Assembly (NCBI GenBank): GCA_001247695.2
Contig: LGRX02030584.1
Coordinates: 1-64,000 of the forward strand
Source: Cymbomonas tetramitiformis
Taxonomy: Eukaryota > Chlorophyta > Pyramimonadophyceae > Pyramimonadales > Pyramimonadaceae
Length of the DNA stretch: 64,000 bases
Direction: 5' to 3'
This document shows, piece after piece, positions 51,501 to 63,282 of this stretch (positions within the stretch are counted from its first letter, which is position 1; each line of letters begins with the position of its first letter). Below the pieces are notes generated by a model. The model was not told the origin of the DNA. It worked only from the letters and a program-made list of their open reading frames with translations, and did not search any database. A program made the translations under genes and the position numbers.

Positions 51501-52376
51501 TTTCTCAAGCAAGGTGGTATGTTGAACTCGGAGGCCTGGAACCGGCGTTACGCCACTTTGGCGCCTTTCCTGGCCGACGTAGCCAGGAGCGTACTGGATG
51601 ACATCGCGCTGGTAGGACTAGCGGGGACCGTGATGCGCATGGCGCAACGACGCGAAGAGACTGCGCGTTTGTTCGCCACTCGTCTGGTATCCTGGCACGA
51701 GGTAGTGCAGTTATTGGCAGACGCCATGCCCAACTGCCACGCCATCAGCCAGCAGCAGCTATTGTATCAGTTCTGGTCTGGACTGCGACTGAAGCAAGCT
51801 GTGATGGATCGCCTCATTGAGGATCGGTTGGATCTGCAAAGTCCAGCGAATTGGGAGAGCAATCATCCCGGATCCACCGCGCTGCAGCATATCATCACTG
51901 TGGCCACCAAATTGGAGCGCAGTGAAGCTCTAACCGCAGCGCGAACCTCTCCCGCCTCGGCACCTGCGAACCGAAGTCCTGCCTGGAGGAATGGTCGCTC
52001 GTCCTCCAGACTTAACGCCGTGCAGGACGCTGGGGAGGAAGACACTACTGACCTCGACCCCGCCGACCTCAGGGTGCAGCATGCCGTGCCGCCCAGCCCG
52101 GCGGGATTGACCAGGCCGCCACGCCGATGCTACGTCTGCAACTCTGACTCCCATTTATGGGCTAACTGCCCCGACGAGGCCAAAAAACGAGCCTGGATTG
52201 CTGACGCCCCAGCTCGTTTGGCACGCCGCCGCGCTGCAAATGAATCTCATATCGCAGCGCTGGAGACAGAATGGGAGGATTTGGAAGATGAAGCGGAAGC
52301 GCTGGAGTATTTTCAGAACGAGGAATCGGCCGCAGCGTCCTCCTCGGGTCAGCAATCTGCGGAAGAGGAGGACTGA
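48553..52376 (+). CDS. Gag polyprotein with zinc knuckle, frame change near 50870
   Basis: ATG at 48553. The first frame (to 50922, 789 residues) is Pro/Ser/Arg-rich with internal repeats: a 21-bp unit coding PAPAQPA (about 50335-50430) and a 69-bp duplication with PESLLN and SRPLTTSLTSTTT (49685-49825). The second frame (50865-52376, about 500 residues) has no early ATG and holds the structured capsid-like part (helical, with LMGAASPGDVYRESKTVADV) and a zinc knuckle C-x2-C-x4-H-x4-C in CYVCNSDSHLWANC (about 52132-52173). A minus-one shift in the 58-bp overlap would fuse them; this could be programmed or a mutation. Copy 2 has lost this region. Confidence 0.78.
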
Positions 52377-52414
52377 GTGTCCTCCCGCCGGTGGGACGCC
52401 GGCGACAGGGCGGT

Positions 52415-54535
52415 ATGGGTAACCGCCCCTGGGCAAGAAGTACAGCCTTCGCCCACAACCGAGGGAATATCCAGCAGGATCCTCCGCCACCCCCCAACCC
52501 TCTGGCCGCTCGAGGATATGGATTCACCTGGTCTGCCGATCAGAGGCGACAACGCCATCTCGACAGAACCAGAACCCTACGGGATGAACCCTCGTTGTCC
52601 AGTACCGCTGTTTACACAGCAAACCTTTCCACTGAGCAGAGCCGGCGAGAACATCACTTGGTTTCCCGGCGCCATCAGCGGTCGCCACGAAGGTCACCCA
52701 CTTCGTCGCCTGAGCGCTCGAAGCCTCCCGTTATGTTCAGTGTAGATCGCTCCCTTGGAACTGGTGATCGCAATCCAGCTCCACGACGCGAGCGTGGCGA
52801 AACGCCCCGCGTTGACCCCACAGACCTTGGGGATAACCCTAACCCTAACCCTAACCCTAACCCTAACCCTGAGACATCAGTACTGGCAGCACGGGATGAG
52901 GATGATGGTCAGGAGGAGGAGACCCAGTGGACCTTCAACCCACTCAACACCCCCTGGCGGCAAACTCCTCGGCAGCGAGTACCGAGGAAAGCTCCGGTGG
53001 AGAGGATGCGAGCCTTGAGGCAGCGGATCCAGGATGTAACGCTACCCGCTGTTTCACACCCTCTGGACGACAGTGGGGAGGAAGGGGGTGGAACTTCAAA
53101 AACTGGCCCAGCTTCCGAACCCCCACCTTTTAAACTTCGACCTGAGGTGTTTCCTTCGACGTCTCGACCAGCAGCGTGTCCAACCTGGGCAGAAAGGGCG
53201 TCAACCCCAAGCGCAGAGCGCCCTACGAGCGCAGCGCGCAAGCGCACTGGAAAACCTCGCAGCAGAATTCCGAGGACTGTACGAGACCGACTGCAGCATG
53301 AGGCAGAGGTTACGAGGTTGGGAGAGGAACCCCCAGGACTTCGAGCGGAGTCACTGGCGGATCGCACGCGCGCTTGGAGAGAGATGACGCACCCGGAGCA
53401 CATGGCCGCGGCAGCGCTGGTAAAGGAGAATGAGAAATGGAGAGATGCATGGGTACCCGAAGGGTGGCGCAGATATCGCCGCCGCTGGTACAGATGGCAT
53501 GGGAAGGTCACCCCTGACCTGACGATAACCGAAGGAGCAGTTCAGCTATCTCTGGAGACCGAGTGCGGTACTATCCCAGGTTCTGGTGGAGATGTAGGAA
53601 TTCCAGACGCCTGGTGCAGTCTATACCGGGTGCACCAATGGAACCAGCGAGAAAGGGAAGCTGCGGAAGAGGCGGCTCACCTGACCCTACCATCAACAGC
53701 AAGTGATTCATTCTCCCTGGACTCAGCGGAACCATCAGAGGCGAATCCAGCGACAACTCTGGATTTAACCTTATCTCCATCCAGTTCGCAGCCCGCAACT
53801 TCTGGGGACATTTCAGACCTCGAGGACTCCCAGCGGTCGCTCAACTTCACGCAGCAGTTGATGGAGCGACAGCTGGCCATCGCCAGATCGGAGAACAATC
53901 CAAGTGTGCTGACAACGGTGACAGAAGGAGTGGAGCCGACTCCCCTGAAAACCATCCAGGAGGAAACCCACCTGGAACTGCTACTAACCATTCAGAAACA
54001 GCAACGCCATCGTCTGCGGCCGATCCTGGAAGGTAATGAAGCAGTGGCAGCACCAGCGAACGTCACCGACGCTCAGGCGGCACCGCGGGAAGAAGAAACC
54101 CCCTCTTTCACTCCAAAGTCCGAACCAGAAGATAGCTCTGGGGAGGAAGAGGAGGAAGAGATTTCCATCCAACCTCTTCGCTCTTACCCTCTGGAAAGCC
54201 GCACGCAGAGCCGCGCCAGACGACGCGCTCAAGGACAGGAGCGACGCGCCAAGGAGCGACAGCTACAAGCAGATCGCGAACTGGAAGGTGGATGGTACTT
54301 TGGTCCGGATCATCGTTCTCAGCCTGCACCACCGCGCACAAGACCTATCCGGTCTAAGCAGCGCGTACCTTTGCATCACCCAGTACGAGCAGCCATCTGT
54401 GCACATCTGCGACGCGATGGTCAAGTAATGTGGAACCAGGACAGTCAGCTAACTGCGATTCGGGACAAAGAGGGAACGCTGCTATTGGTGTTCTGGGCCT
54501 TGCTGAAGGGACAGCGAGTGCGCGTGCTGGTGGAT
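52415..54535 (+). pseudogene. Pol N-terminal part, truncated at the protease
   Basis: ATG at 52415 (MGNRPWARSTAF). The long disordered leader contains a DNPNPNPNP run encoded by CCCTAA repeats. Acidic and basic patches follow. It ends in the aspartic protease approach RVRVLVDS, where the sequence breaks before the expected G of DSG. Identical in outline to 61385-63282 on the minus strand. Confidence 0.85.
52835..52870. repeat. (CCCTAA)n tract inside pol, copy 1
   Basis: Six tandem CCCTAA hexamers in frame, coding Asn-Pro repeats. Confidence 0.93.
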
Positions 54536-54540
54536 TCAAG

Positions 54541-55862
54541 TTAGTTGAACAAGGCTACAATTCAAGCAATTGCAATATCTTTATGGCAGGAAAGATTGAC
54601 CAGTAAATTAACAGGTTGAGCAACAGCTCCTCCAAATAGTTACTTCAAGTTAGAACAGCCTCCAAATGGGCAATATTCAAGTCTTATAGTTTCAAGTCGC
54701 GCAGTTCATATCTCTAATCGATCTGTCCCATGTCGGCTGGCATATCCTCATCTGCCACCTATACAAATCCTAATGAGAGAATCTGCATTTGGACAATCCT
54801 AATCAAGACAGTTGATTTCATTGTCCCTTGCTGATCTTTGCTTTCTTCCTACGAGGAGCCACGTCAAGCACTTCTTCTTCATCACTGTCACTGCTTATGG
54901 AGCATTTCAATTGAGTTATATACTCATGTGTCCAACATCTCGGATATTTCCTAGGTTGCCTCTTCGTCTCTTCAGACACCCCAGCCTTATTCTCACCCAT
55001 TGAAGTCAATCCAGTATCTGACCCATAAGGTTTCTTTGGTGGTGCATGAACAGTCTCCACCACAGAGGCTGGGGCATCCTCAGATATGGCCTCAGACTCC
55101 TGCTCGGTGATAGGCGGATCCTCTGGCTGAACAGGTGAGGTCGGGGATGTGCCCTTTGGCACCCAGATAAGTTCACCCTTCTCATCCATGATCAATTGCA
55201 GTCCCAGTCTCTTCAACCTTCGAGCTTCAGCTTGTTCTTCAGCATCGTCAGCTACCAAGTCATCGAACTCGCTGACGTCATCCTCAGTGTCATCGTATTC
55301 GGGCGAGGCTGGCTCCCATTTCGGACTGGCAGTGTCCATGTCATATGTGACACCCGCGTCATCGTTGTCATCCGAACCTGGTAGCTTCTCCTTACTGTTA
55401 GTGACACCCGCGTCATCATTGTCATCAGAATCCGGTAACTTCTCTTTACTCCAGGACACAGCGCCTGTACCCGAATCGTCACTGTCTGTAGGCTCTGAGT
55501 GTACAGGCTTACGCCCCGTGTAGGGAATTCCACGATATTCGTCATCGTCAATCACAATCGTCGGATTCCCGCGCCCCATGCTGCTGATCGGTAATGAGAA
55601 TGGCGCTACCGGCGCCTTCAACTGAGTGGCGTCTTCCAGAAACCAGCCGCCGCCCCTATTACGCTCCCAGCGGCGTAGAGCACCCGAAGGGTGGACGATA
55701 ATATGCTGCCAGCTATAATCCAGTCCAGGCTTTCGCTCCCCATAGTACGAAGTCAATGGCTCGGGAGTCCCCTTCCGAGCCCATTGCCATTTCACTGCTC
55801 CAGTACGCGTAAATACAATATGCCAATCGAATAGTTTGGCATGGCTAGTGTTCCCTGGCACA
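54541..55862 (-). repeat. LTR, copy 2 (3' LTR)
   Basis: Full-length counterpart of 47037-48353 on the opposite strand, apparently identical in the coding part. A polypurine tract (AAGAGGGGAGGAG on the minus strand, about 55865-55880) precedes it. Confidence 0.88.
54818..55861 (-). CDS. LTR-embedded ORF, second copy
   Basis: Same 347-codon frame as at 47037-48079, with identical translation. Same reservations about the start. Confidence 0.55.
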   Translation of the reverse strand: MPGNTSHAKLFDWHIVFTRTGAVKWQWARKGTPEPLTSYYGERKPGLDYSWQHIIVHPSGALRRWERNRGGGWFLEDATQLKAPVAPFSLPISSMGRGNPTIVIDDDEYRGIPYTGRKPVHSEPTDSDDSGTGAVSWSKEKLPDSDDNDDAGVTNSKEKLPGSDDNDDAGVTYDMDTASPKWEPASPEYDDTEDDVSEFDDLVADDAEEQAEARRLKRLGLQLIMDEKGELIWVPKGTSPTSPVQPEDPPITEQESEAISEDAPASVVETVHAPPKKPYGSDTGLTSMGENKAGVSEETKRQPRKYPRCWTHEYITQLKCSISSDSDEEEVLDVAPRRKKAKISKGQ

Positions 55863-55942
55863 ACTCCTCCCCTCTTAGCTTGTTAGTACAAAGAGATGAT
55901 AACTCAGAGTCATTTGTACAGCAGCTAAGATCCAGACACAGA

Positions 55943-58900
55943 TCAGCCATGCTTATGGATGCGTGATATGCTTTTCTGATCGAACAGGTGCTCGAAGAGT
56001 TGGCGAAGCAATCCAGAGGGCAGAGGGTATACAGCAGCGGAGACTCCCGCTCCTTGTTGCCCAGGATGAGGCCCCAGTTGAGCAGTTTCCGGATGTGATC
56101 CCAGCGTCTGTTGGTGAAGGCAAGGAGTATCCATCGTACAGTACCGCAGGTCCACTGGAGGAGGCGACTGTGTCCAGATGCAAGTAGGCTTGCGGTAGCC
56201 AGTGCCATACATACAGTAAGAGCAATACAACGGAGTGGGTAACCGACGAACTACAGGTCGAAATCGCAGCGCAAAGGGAAACCTGCCCATCGGATTTTCC
56301 ATAAACCAGTGCTTGGGTTTGAGGAAGTCGAAGATTTGGAGCGTACGGCGTACACAGGCATCAGCCTGTCGCAGTTGTCGCACCCCTGTGGTCTTAGCCT
56401 GACTGTATTCAGTGCACGGTGGGCTAGCCCAGATGACGTCAAAGTAACCAGGCGCGTAACGCTTGAAGTCCCAGTCCTGAACCTTCTCAGCGTAGGTAGG
56501 TTGCCAGCGAGGATCATGATCTACGGTGACCACGGTACTCTTCGGATAACATGACAGGAAACTTCTCTCCACACTACCTGTACCACTGAAAAGTACTAGT
56601 AGTCGCAACTCGCGTGTCGAGACCACAGAGTCCAGAAGAGCCAGATGCGTCACAAAGGCGTCAGAGGAGCGACAGTATTGTTCCCAAGGTAGGCAGTTGT
56701 CCAGAGAAAGAGGTTCCCCTTCATCAGCGGTGTCCAGGAAGGTTAAAGCTCTGGCGCGTTCCCGCCTTTGCTTCCGCTGCATTCTGACCTCCTGTAAGGC
56801 TTTTTCGCGGGCTTGTCCTTCTCGGGATAGTCTCAGTTGTTCAAACTCTGTGAGCTGTTCGAGTTCACCCCCGTAGTTCAACGACTCGCGAGTCTTCCAG
56901 GAGTCATGAGCATTAGAGTACCCAGTCCAGCGAACCAGAAATTCTTCTACTTCCTTACCTCCTCTCGCAGGTTTCACTCTTCGAGCCAGAATCTTAGACA
57001 CATGTGTCTGGGATTGTCCATCCACGAGAACCTTGGCAGGAGTAGGGGTTTGCTGACGCAGCGCAAAAGCTTCATCTGCAGTGCGGTATTCCTTGAGGCG
57101 ATGCTGCGCAAAAACATCGTGAATACGCCATTTAGGGGGTAACTTGAGCCGATAAGCTACCGGAGCACCTCTGTCAATTTCGGGTAGCTCTCGCTGCTGG
57201 TCACTGAAGAACCTCTCGGTGATGGGTAAGGGCCCGTGCCAGCGAGGTCCCAGCTTCCTGAAGGATTCGCGGTTCATGATATTTTCCGTGAGATGCTTGG
57301 CATCTACCCAGACCAAGTCTCCCAACTGAAAGGATTTGGCGGTGTGACGCTGGTCAAACTGATGTCGCTGGCGTTGCTGTGCCAGTTCTAGCTTAGTGCG
57401 GGCGTCCTCTAGTTGAGCCGCGAATTTACTAGCCATCTCGTGGGCAGTACCTTCTCCACCCTTGCGCCTGGAGTGTTGTCCAGCAGCGGCTTGCAGGAAC
57501 AAATCCAGTTGCGACATAGGCGAGTGCCCCAAGACCAACTCGAAAGGGGTAAAGCCGGTTACATCGCTCCGCGTATCGTTTATGGCGAACTCCACGTTGG
57601 CACACCACAAATCCCAGTCCTCTGGATTGCTGCCTACGAAGGACCTCAGCATGTCTTCTACCACGCGGTTGGTATGTTCAGCTTGTCCGTCCGAACGAGG
57701 GTTATAAGGCGTAGTGGAGGCCACTTTGGTTCCCATAAGTCTCATCAATTCCTTCCACATAGCATCCTGAAAACGAGGGTCGCGGTCAGAGACAATCTTC
57801 ATAGGGGTGCCATGTAGTTTCCAGATGTGGTCGAAGTAGATTCGAGCTATAACCTCAGCGGAGCTGTCCTGGAAGTTCAACGGGATGATGTGAACCATTT
57901 TGCTGAGCTTACACGTGAAAGTAGCAAAGGCATCGTGATTCCGCGCCGTGACTGGCAGTCCAGTAACAAAGTCCACACTGACCACTTGCCATAGTCGCGT
58001 AGGAATAGTGTGTGGGTTCAGCAATCCATCCGGGTAAGAATTTCTCGGTCGCACCGCTTGACAGATAGCACAAGATGAAACCCAGCGTCCCACATCTTCT
58101 GCTGCCCCTTTCCACCAGAAGCGTCGCAGGACTCGTTCCAGAGTTTTGTCCCTGCCCGCGTGTCCAGCGGAAACAGAGGCGTGCGCCTCTTGCAGCACTA
58201 CCTCACGGAGTGGTGAATCTTCTCCCAGTACCAACTGATAGCGTCCAGCGCTCACCTTCCACAACACATTTCCCACCACGCAGAAGTCACGAGTGCGTTG
58301 ATGCGGAGCTTCTTGGATTTCTTTCCTTAAAGTCTGTAGGGGGCCAGGTCGCCCATATTCCGCTTGCAGCGCTTTGAGAAACTGACCTCCTGATATCTGC
58401 TGATGCAGGTCTCGAACGCTGGCCGCTTCTCCCGTACGCACGATAGGAGGAGGGGAACTCGTCTTCCTTTCCCGCTTGACACGCTGTCGAGCTGGCGGAG
58501 CGTACACCACTAGCAGGGGCCAAGGGAGATCCAGAAGGACTCCATCCGGGGCAGCGAACATCTGCACAGGTTCTCCTTGAGCGTCATGGGTAGGAATAAT
58601 GTACTCCACTCTCATTCCCGCAGATCTGAACAACTGCCGCCACTGTGGCATGCGAGACTGAAAGTCAGGAAGGACAAAGAGAGCTGAAGTATTCTCAGGG
58701 TCCAGACGCCATTCTTCCACATATCTCCTCAGTACGGCCTCGATGGTCAAATGGTTGGAGGAGAAGGGAGGATTGCACCAGACGTTCAACCCTCGCCAGT
58801 TTTCCTTCAAGCAGTCCGTCCAGTAGCGGTTGACCTGACGATTCTTTCCTCCCAAGTCGCAACAGGCGTCCACCTCGAAAGGTCCATATTCTTGACTCAA

Positions 58901-61900
58901 GAAGTCGAACATGTCCGCACGGAACTTCCAGTCCTGTCGGTCGCTGGGCTCCAGGAGTCTGGTTGAGGCCTCGCTGCACTTTGGCGTTGCTGAGTAGTCA
59001 ACAGGGGTCTTCCTGGGAGAAGGAGGCGAGGATGCTGTCAGTTTGCCAGAGCGCGTCTGAACTGCCAGGGTTGCTTCCTCGTACCCGGTTTCGGCCAGCT
59101 GCAGGGTATGTAAGGCGTCCATCCAGAGTTGAGGGGAGTCCATCCAGGTGAGAGTCCCACTGTACGCGAGAACTGGTTCCGGATCTTTGGTCTTGGCGCT
59201 GTTGGACTTGCGCTCCTTCAACTTGTTGGGATCTACCACTCCCAGGGGCGCACGTCCTTGGCGAGACTCTTTACCAGCGGCAGGTCGAAACTTGTTGGCA
59301 GTGTCTGCGGCTGAAGGAGGTCGCTGCGGTTTCCCAGTAACCGGGTGCACAAAGCCAGCTTCTACCAGTCCTTCTCTCGCGGAAATTTCCTTGTAGTCGG
59401 GTCGCCTGGACAGAGCGTCTGGAACCCAGAGTAGCGCCCCAGGAATGTACTCCATCTCGGGTACCCCTACCTCCACTAGATCCATGTACCATCGGGCTTG
59501 GCGTCGGCTGAGAGGTTGTCCGGGTGCCATTAACCAGACTAGGGGCTTATGGTCACCCTGCAATTGGAACTCGGTCCAGATGAGGTAGTGTCGCCAAGTT
59601 TGAGTAGTGCAGTGATGGAGAGCGCAGAGTTCTCTTTCGCCAGCATGGTAGTTCTGCTCGGCTCCATTAAACTGTCTGCTTTCAAAGGCGATGGGTTGCA
59701 ATCCATTTCCTACGTCTTGCATCAGTACTCCCCCCAGCGCCACTCCACTGGCGTCAGTTTGTACCACGAAAGGATGCCGTCCTTCGGCCGCCGCTTTCAT
59801 ATCGGGTAGCGCCAGAGTGGGTGAAGAACATAGCGCCTTCTTAATCTCCTCGAAGGCCCAACGCTGCATGGGTCCCCATAGCCAAGCGACATCCCCTTTG
59901 GTGAGCTGAGTCAAGGGTTGTGCTACTTCAGAGAAGCCCAGCATGTACCGCCGGTAGTACCCAGCCAACCCCAAAAATTGGCGCACATGCGTGGCGTTTT
60001 CCAGAGCGGGCCAGTCCCTGATGGCGGCCAACTTGTCATGTTGAGGTTGACTTCCTTCCCGTGAGATAACGTGCCCCAGAAAGCGTATCTGGGTCTGCAG
60101 TAGTTGACACTTAGACTCCTTGAGGTAGATGCCCTGGTTCTCACAGACTTCGAGAAATTGCTGGAGATGGGAAAGATGCTCCTCCAAGGTGTTGCTGAAG
60201 AGGATACAATCGTCCAGGAATATTCTTACAAAAGGAAGATGTCCCAGAGCTCGCTGCATGCGTCTCTGATAGCAAGAAGGACTGTTGGTCAACCCCATGG
60301 GCATCACCAACCACTCATACGAGCCATAGGGAGAAGTGAACGCCGTCTTTTCCACATCCTCAGACGCCATAGCCATCTGCCAGAACCCATCTACTGCATC
60401 GAAGGAGGAGAAGTACTTGGCCCCATGCATGGAGTCGAACAACTGCTGAATGTCGGGAAGTGGATATTTGTCCTTGACGGTCAGGCTGTTGATGGCTCGG
60501 AAGTCGCAGACCATTCTGAGTACTTCAGGTTTCCCTGGCTTGGGAACCATCAGCACTGGTGCAGCGAACGGACTTGAGGAAGGCCTGATGTAGCCCTTAC
60601 TCAGGAGTTCATCCAGGCGTTCTCGCAGTTGAGTCAGCTCCACCATGGACATCTTATAGGGCCTCTTAGCGGGCGCGATACCATTCCATCCCTCTTGCAG
60701 TCTCACATGGGCCACTTCATCTTTTCGCAGGGCGTCAAAGTTGGGCAGCGCTTCGCGAATTACTCGAGGTGAAAAGGACTCGATCAGCTTTTGAAACTTC
60801 TTTCTCCACTCGGGGGAGATTGAAGGGTCCTCCAAACTCTCGCTGGTGGCCATCGCTGATAACATCGAAGTCCCTACCAAAGGTGTCGCATAGGCCACTA
60901 AGATGTCGTGGGGTGTCGCGGCACTGTCCATTCCCGCATATCTGCGCCGATAGGCTTTGATCTCCTTGGTCGCTTGGGCCGCAGATAACATTACCATCGG
61001 TTCCAGAGCCATCGCGGTTCTCTCGCCTTTGCGTGTGGAGCTACGCCCCGGCGAACATCCCTGTATCCGCACGGATTTGCCATGATGGCGAAACTTGACT
61101 GATCCCCACCCATCATAGTCCAGCGTGACCGGCGAGAGGTGTCTCAACCACCTTCCTCCGAGTACAATGTCCACCTTGATGCCCAGAGGAAGTACTCGCA
61201 TCTTGATGACCTCGGAGTAAGTCCCCTCTGAAGTCTCGGCGGTCAGCTTGCCGTAAGCGACTTGCGCAGAGGTCTGCACTGACCCATCCGCCAGGGTAAC
61301 GTTCAGCGGCATTCCATTAGTGCGAACTGTGAGGTTCAATCTCTTGACGCACTCACTGGAGATGAATTCATCCGAGGCCCCAGAATCCACCAGCACGCGC
61401 ACTCGCTGTCCCTTCAGCAAGGCCCAGAACACCAATAGCAGCGTTCCCTCTTTGTCCCGAATCGCAGTTAGCTGACTGTCCTGGTTCCACATTACTTGAC
61501 CATCGCGTCGCAGATGTGCACAGATGGCTGCTCGCACTGGGTGATGCAAAGGTACGCGCTGCTTAGACCGGATAGGTCTTGTGCGCGGTGGTGCAGGCTG
61601 AGAACGATGATCCGGACCAAAGTACCATCCACCTTCCAGTTCGCGATCTGCTTGTAGCTGTCGCTCCTTGGCGCGTCGCTCCTGTCCTTGAGCGCGTCGT
61701 CTGGCGCGGCTCTGCGTGCGGCTTTCCAGAGGGTAAGAGCGAAGAGGTTGGATGGAAATCTCTTCCTCCTCTTCCTCCCCAGAGCTATCTTCTGGTTCGG
61801 ACTTTGGAGTGAAAGAGGGGGTTTCTTCTTCCCGCGGTGCCGCCTGAGCGTCGGTGACGTTCGCTGGTGCTGCCACTGCTTCATTACCTTCCAGGATCGG

Positions 61901-63282
61901 CCGCAGACGATGGCGTTGCTGTTTCTGAATGGTTAGTAGCAGTTCCAGGTGGGTTTCCTCCTGGATGGTTTTCAGGGGAGTCGGCTCCACTCCTTCTGTC
62001 ACCGTTGTCAGCACACTTGGATTGTTCTCCGATCTGGCGATGGCCAGCTGTCGCTCCATCAACTGCTGCGTGAAGTTGAGCGACCGCTGGGAGTCCTCGA
62101 GGTCTGAAATGTCCCCAGAAGTTGCGGGCTGCGAACTGGATGGAGATAAGGTTAAATCCAGAGTTGTCGCTGGATTCGCCTCTGATGGTTCCGCTGAGTC
62201 CAGGGAGAATGAATCACTTGCTGTTGATGGTAGGGTCAGGTGAGCCGCCTCTTCCGCAGCTTCCCTTTCTCGCTGGTTCCATTGGTGCACCCGGTATAGA
62301 CTGCACCAGGCGTCTGGAATTCCTACATCTCCACCAGAACCTGGGATAGTACCGCACTCGGTCTCCAGAGATAGCTGAACTGCTCCTTCGGTTATCGTCA
62401 GGTCAGGGGTGACCTTCCCATGCCATCTGTACCAGCGGCGGCGATATCTGCGCCACCCTTCGGGTACCCATGCATCTCTCCATTTCTCATTCTCCTTTAC
62501 CAGCGCTGCCGCGGCCATGTGCTCCGGGTGCGTCATCTCTCTCCAAGCGCGCGTGCGATCCGCCAGTGACTCCGCTCGAAGTCCTGGGGGTTCCTCTCCC
62601 AACCTCGTAACCTCTGCCTCATGCTGCAGTCGGTCTCGTACAGTCCTCGGAATTCTGCTGCGAGGTTTTCCAGTGCGCTTGCGCGCTGCGCTCGTAGGGC
62701 GCTCTGCGCTTGGGGTTGACGCCCTTTCTGCCCAGGTTGGACACGCTGCTGGTCGAGACGTCGAAGGAAACACCTCAGGTCGAAGTTTAAAAGGTGGGGG
62801 TTCGGAAGCTGGGCCAGTTTTTGAAGTTCCACCCCCTTCCTCCCCACTGTCGTCCAGAGGGTGTGAAACAGCGGGTAGCGTTACATCCTGGATCCGCTGC
62901 CTCAAGGCTCGCATCCTCTCCACCGGAGCTTTCCTCGGTACTCGCTGCCGAGGAGTTTGCCGCCAGGGGGTGTTGAGTGGGTTGAAGGTCCACTGGGTCT
63001 CCTCCTCCTGACCATCATCCTCATCCAGTGCTGCCAGTACTGATGTCTCAGGGTTAGGGTTAGGGTTAGGGTTAGGGTTAGGGTTAGGGTTAGGGTCATC
63101 CCCAAGGTCTGTGGGGTCAACGCGGGGCGTTTCGCCACGCTCGCGTCGTGGAGCTGGATTGCGATCACCAGTTCCAAGGGAGCGATCTACACTGAACATA
63201 ACGGGAGGCTTCGAGCGCTCAGGCGACGAAGTGGGTGACCTTCGTGGCGACCGCTGATGGCGCCGGGAAACCAAGTGATGTT
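55943..63282 (-). CDS. Pol polyprotein: PR, RT, RNase H, Dam-like MTase, integrase, chromodomain, C5-MTase
   Basis: One uninterrupted frame of about 2,440 codons (numbering from 63322). In order: disordered leader; aspartic protease LVDSGASDEF (about 646); RT with IFLDDCILFS (about 1034); RNase H with QTDASGVALGG (about 1189); Dam-like domain with FEVDACCD, VWCNPPFSS (about 1517) and ALFVLPDF; integrase H2C2 finger HASVSAGHAG ... CAICQ (about 1716-1754) and DDE core (SVDFVTG, SDRDPRF, AEHTNRV, about 1782-1881); chromodomain EEFLVRWTGYSNAHDSWK (about 2105-2155); cytosine-5 methyltransferase with motif I LLVLFSGTGSVERSF (about 2235), motif IV catalytic Cys in ASPPCTEYSQA (about 2300), ENP (about 2342) and YGTGYRKPTCIWT. 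Stop TGA. All catalytic signatures look intact. The native start is deleted and the first in-frame Met lies near residue 42. Confidence 0.93.
55946..56640 (-). other. Cytosine-5 DNA methyltransferase domain of Pol
   Basis: C-terminal 230 residues. The order of motifs (FSGTGS, PPC, ENP) is that of C5 methyltransferases; ENP replaces the more usual ENV. The region after ENP (LYCSYCMYGTGYRKPTCIWT) resembles small phage and algal forms. Expected product is 5-methylcytosine in DNA, target unknown. It is fused directly to the chromodomain through an Arg/Glu-rich helical linker (about 56870-56700). Confidence 0.88.
58480..58960 (-). other. Dam-like methyltransferase domain of Pol
   Basis: Lies between RNase H and integrase. 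FDFLSQEYGPFEVDACCD is followed by GLNVWCNPPFSSN and ALFVLPDF. The same arrangement of motifs occurs in the DIRS elements of this window (2.4-2.8 kb and 45.1-45.5 kb), here with intact NPPF. Confidence 0.82.
63051..63096. repeat. (TTAGGG)n tract inside pol, copy 2
   Basis: About eight GGGTTA hexamers, in frame on the minus strand (Asn-Pro repeats); two hexamers longer than copy 1. Confidence 0.93.

Larger units (their letters stand above)
47037..54537 (+). mobile_element. Large Ty3-like LTR element, copy 1, 5' part
   Basis: 5' LTR 47037-48353, leader, gag 48553-52376, and pol from 52415 up to the protease, where it ends abruptly at GTGGATTC (about 54535). It is nearly identical to the corresponding parts of copy 2 on the minus strand, differing by few bases and by hexamer number, so both copies are young. 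Confidence 0.88.
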
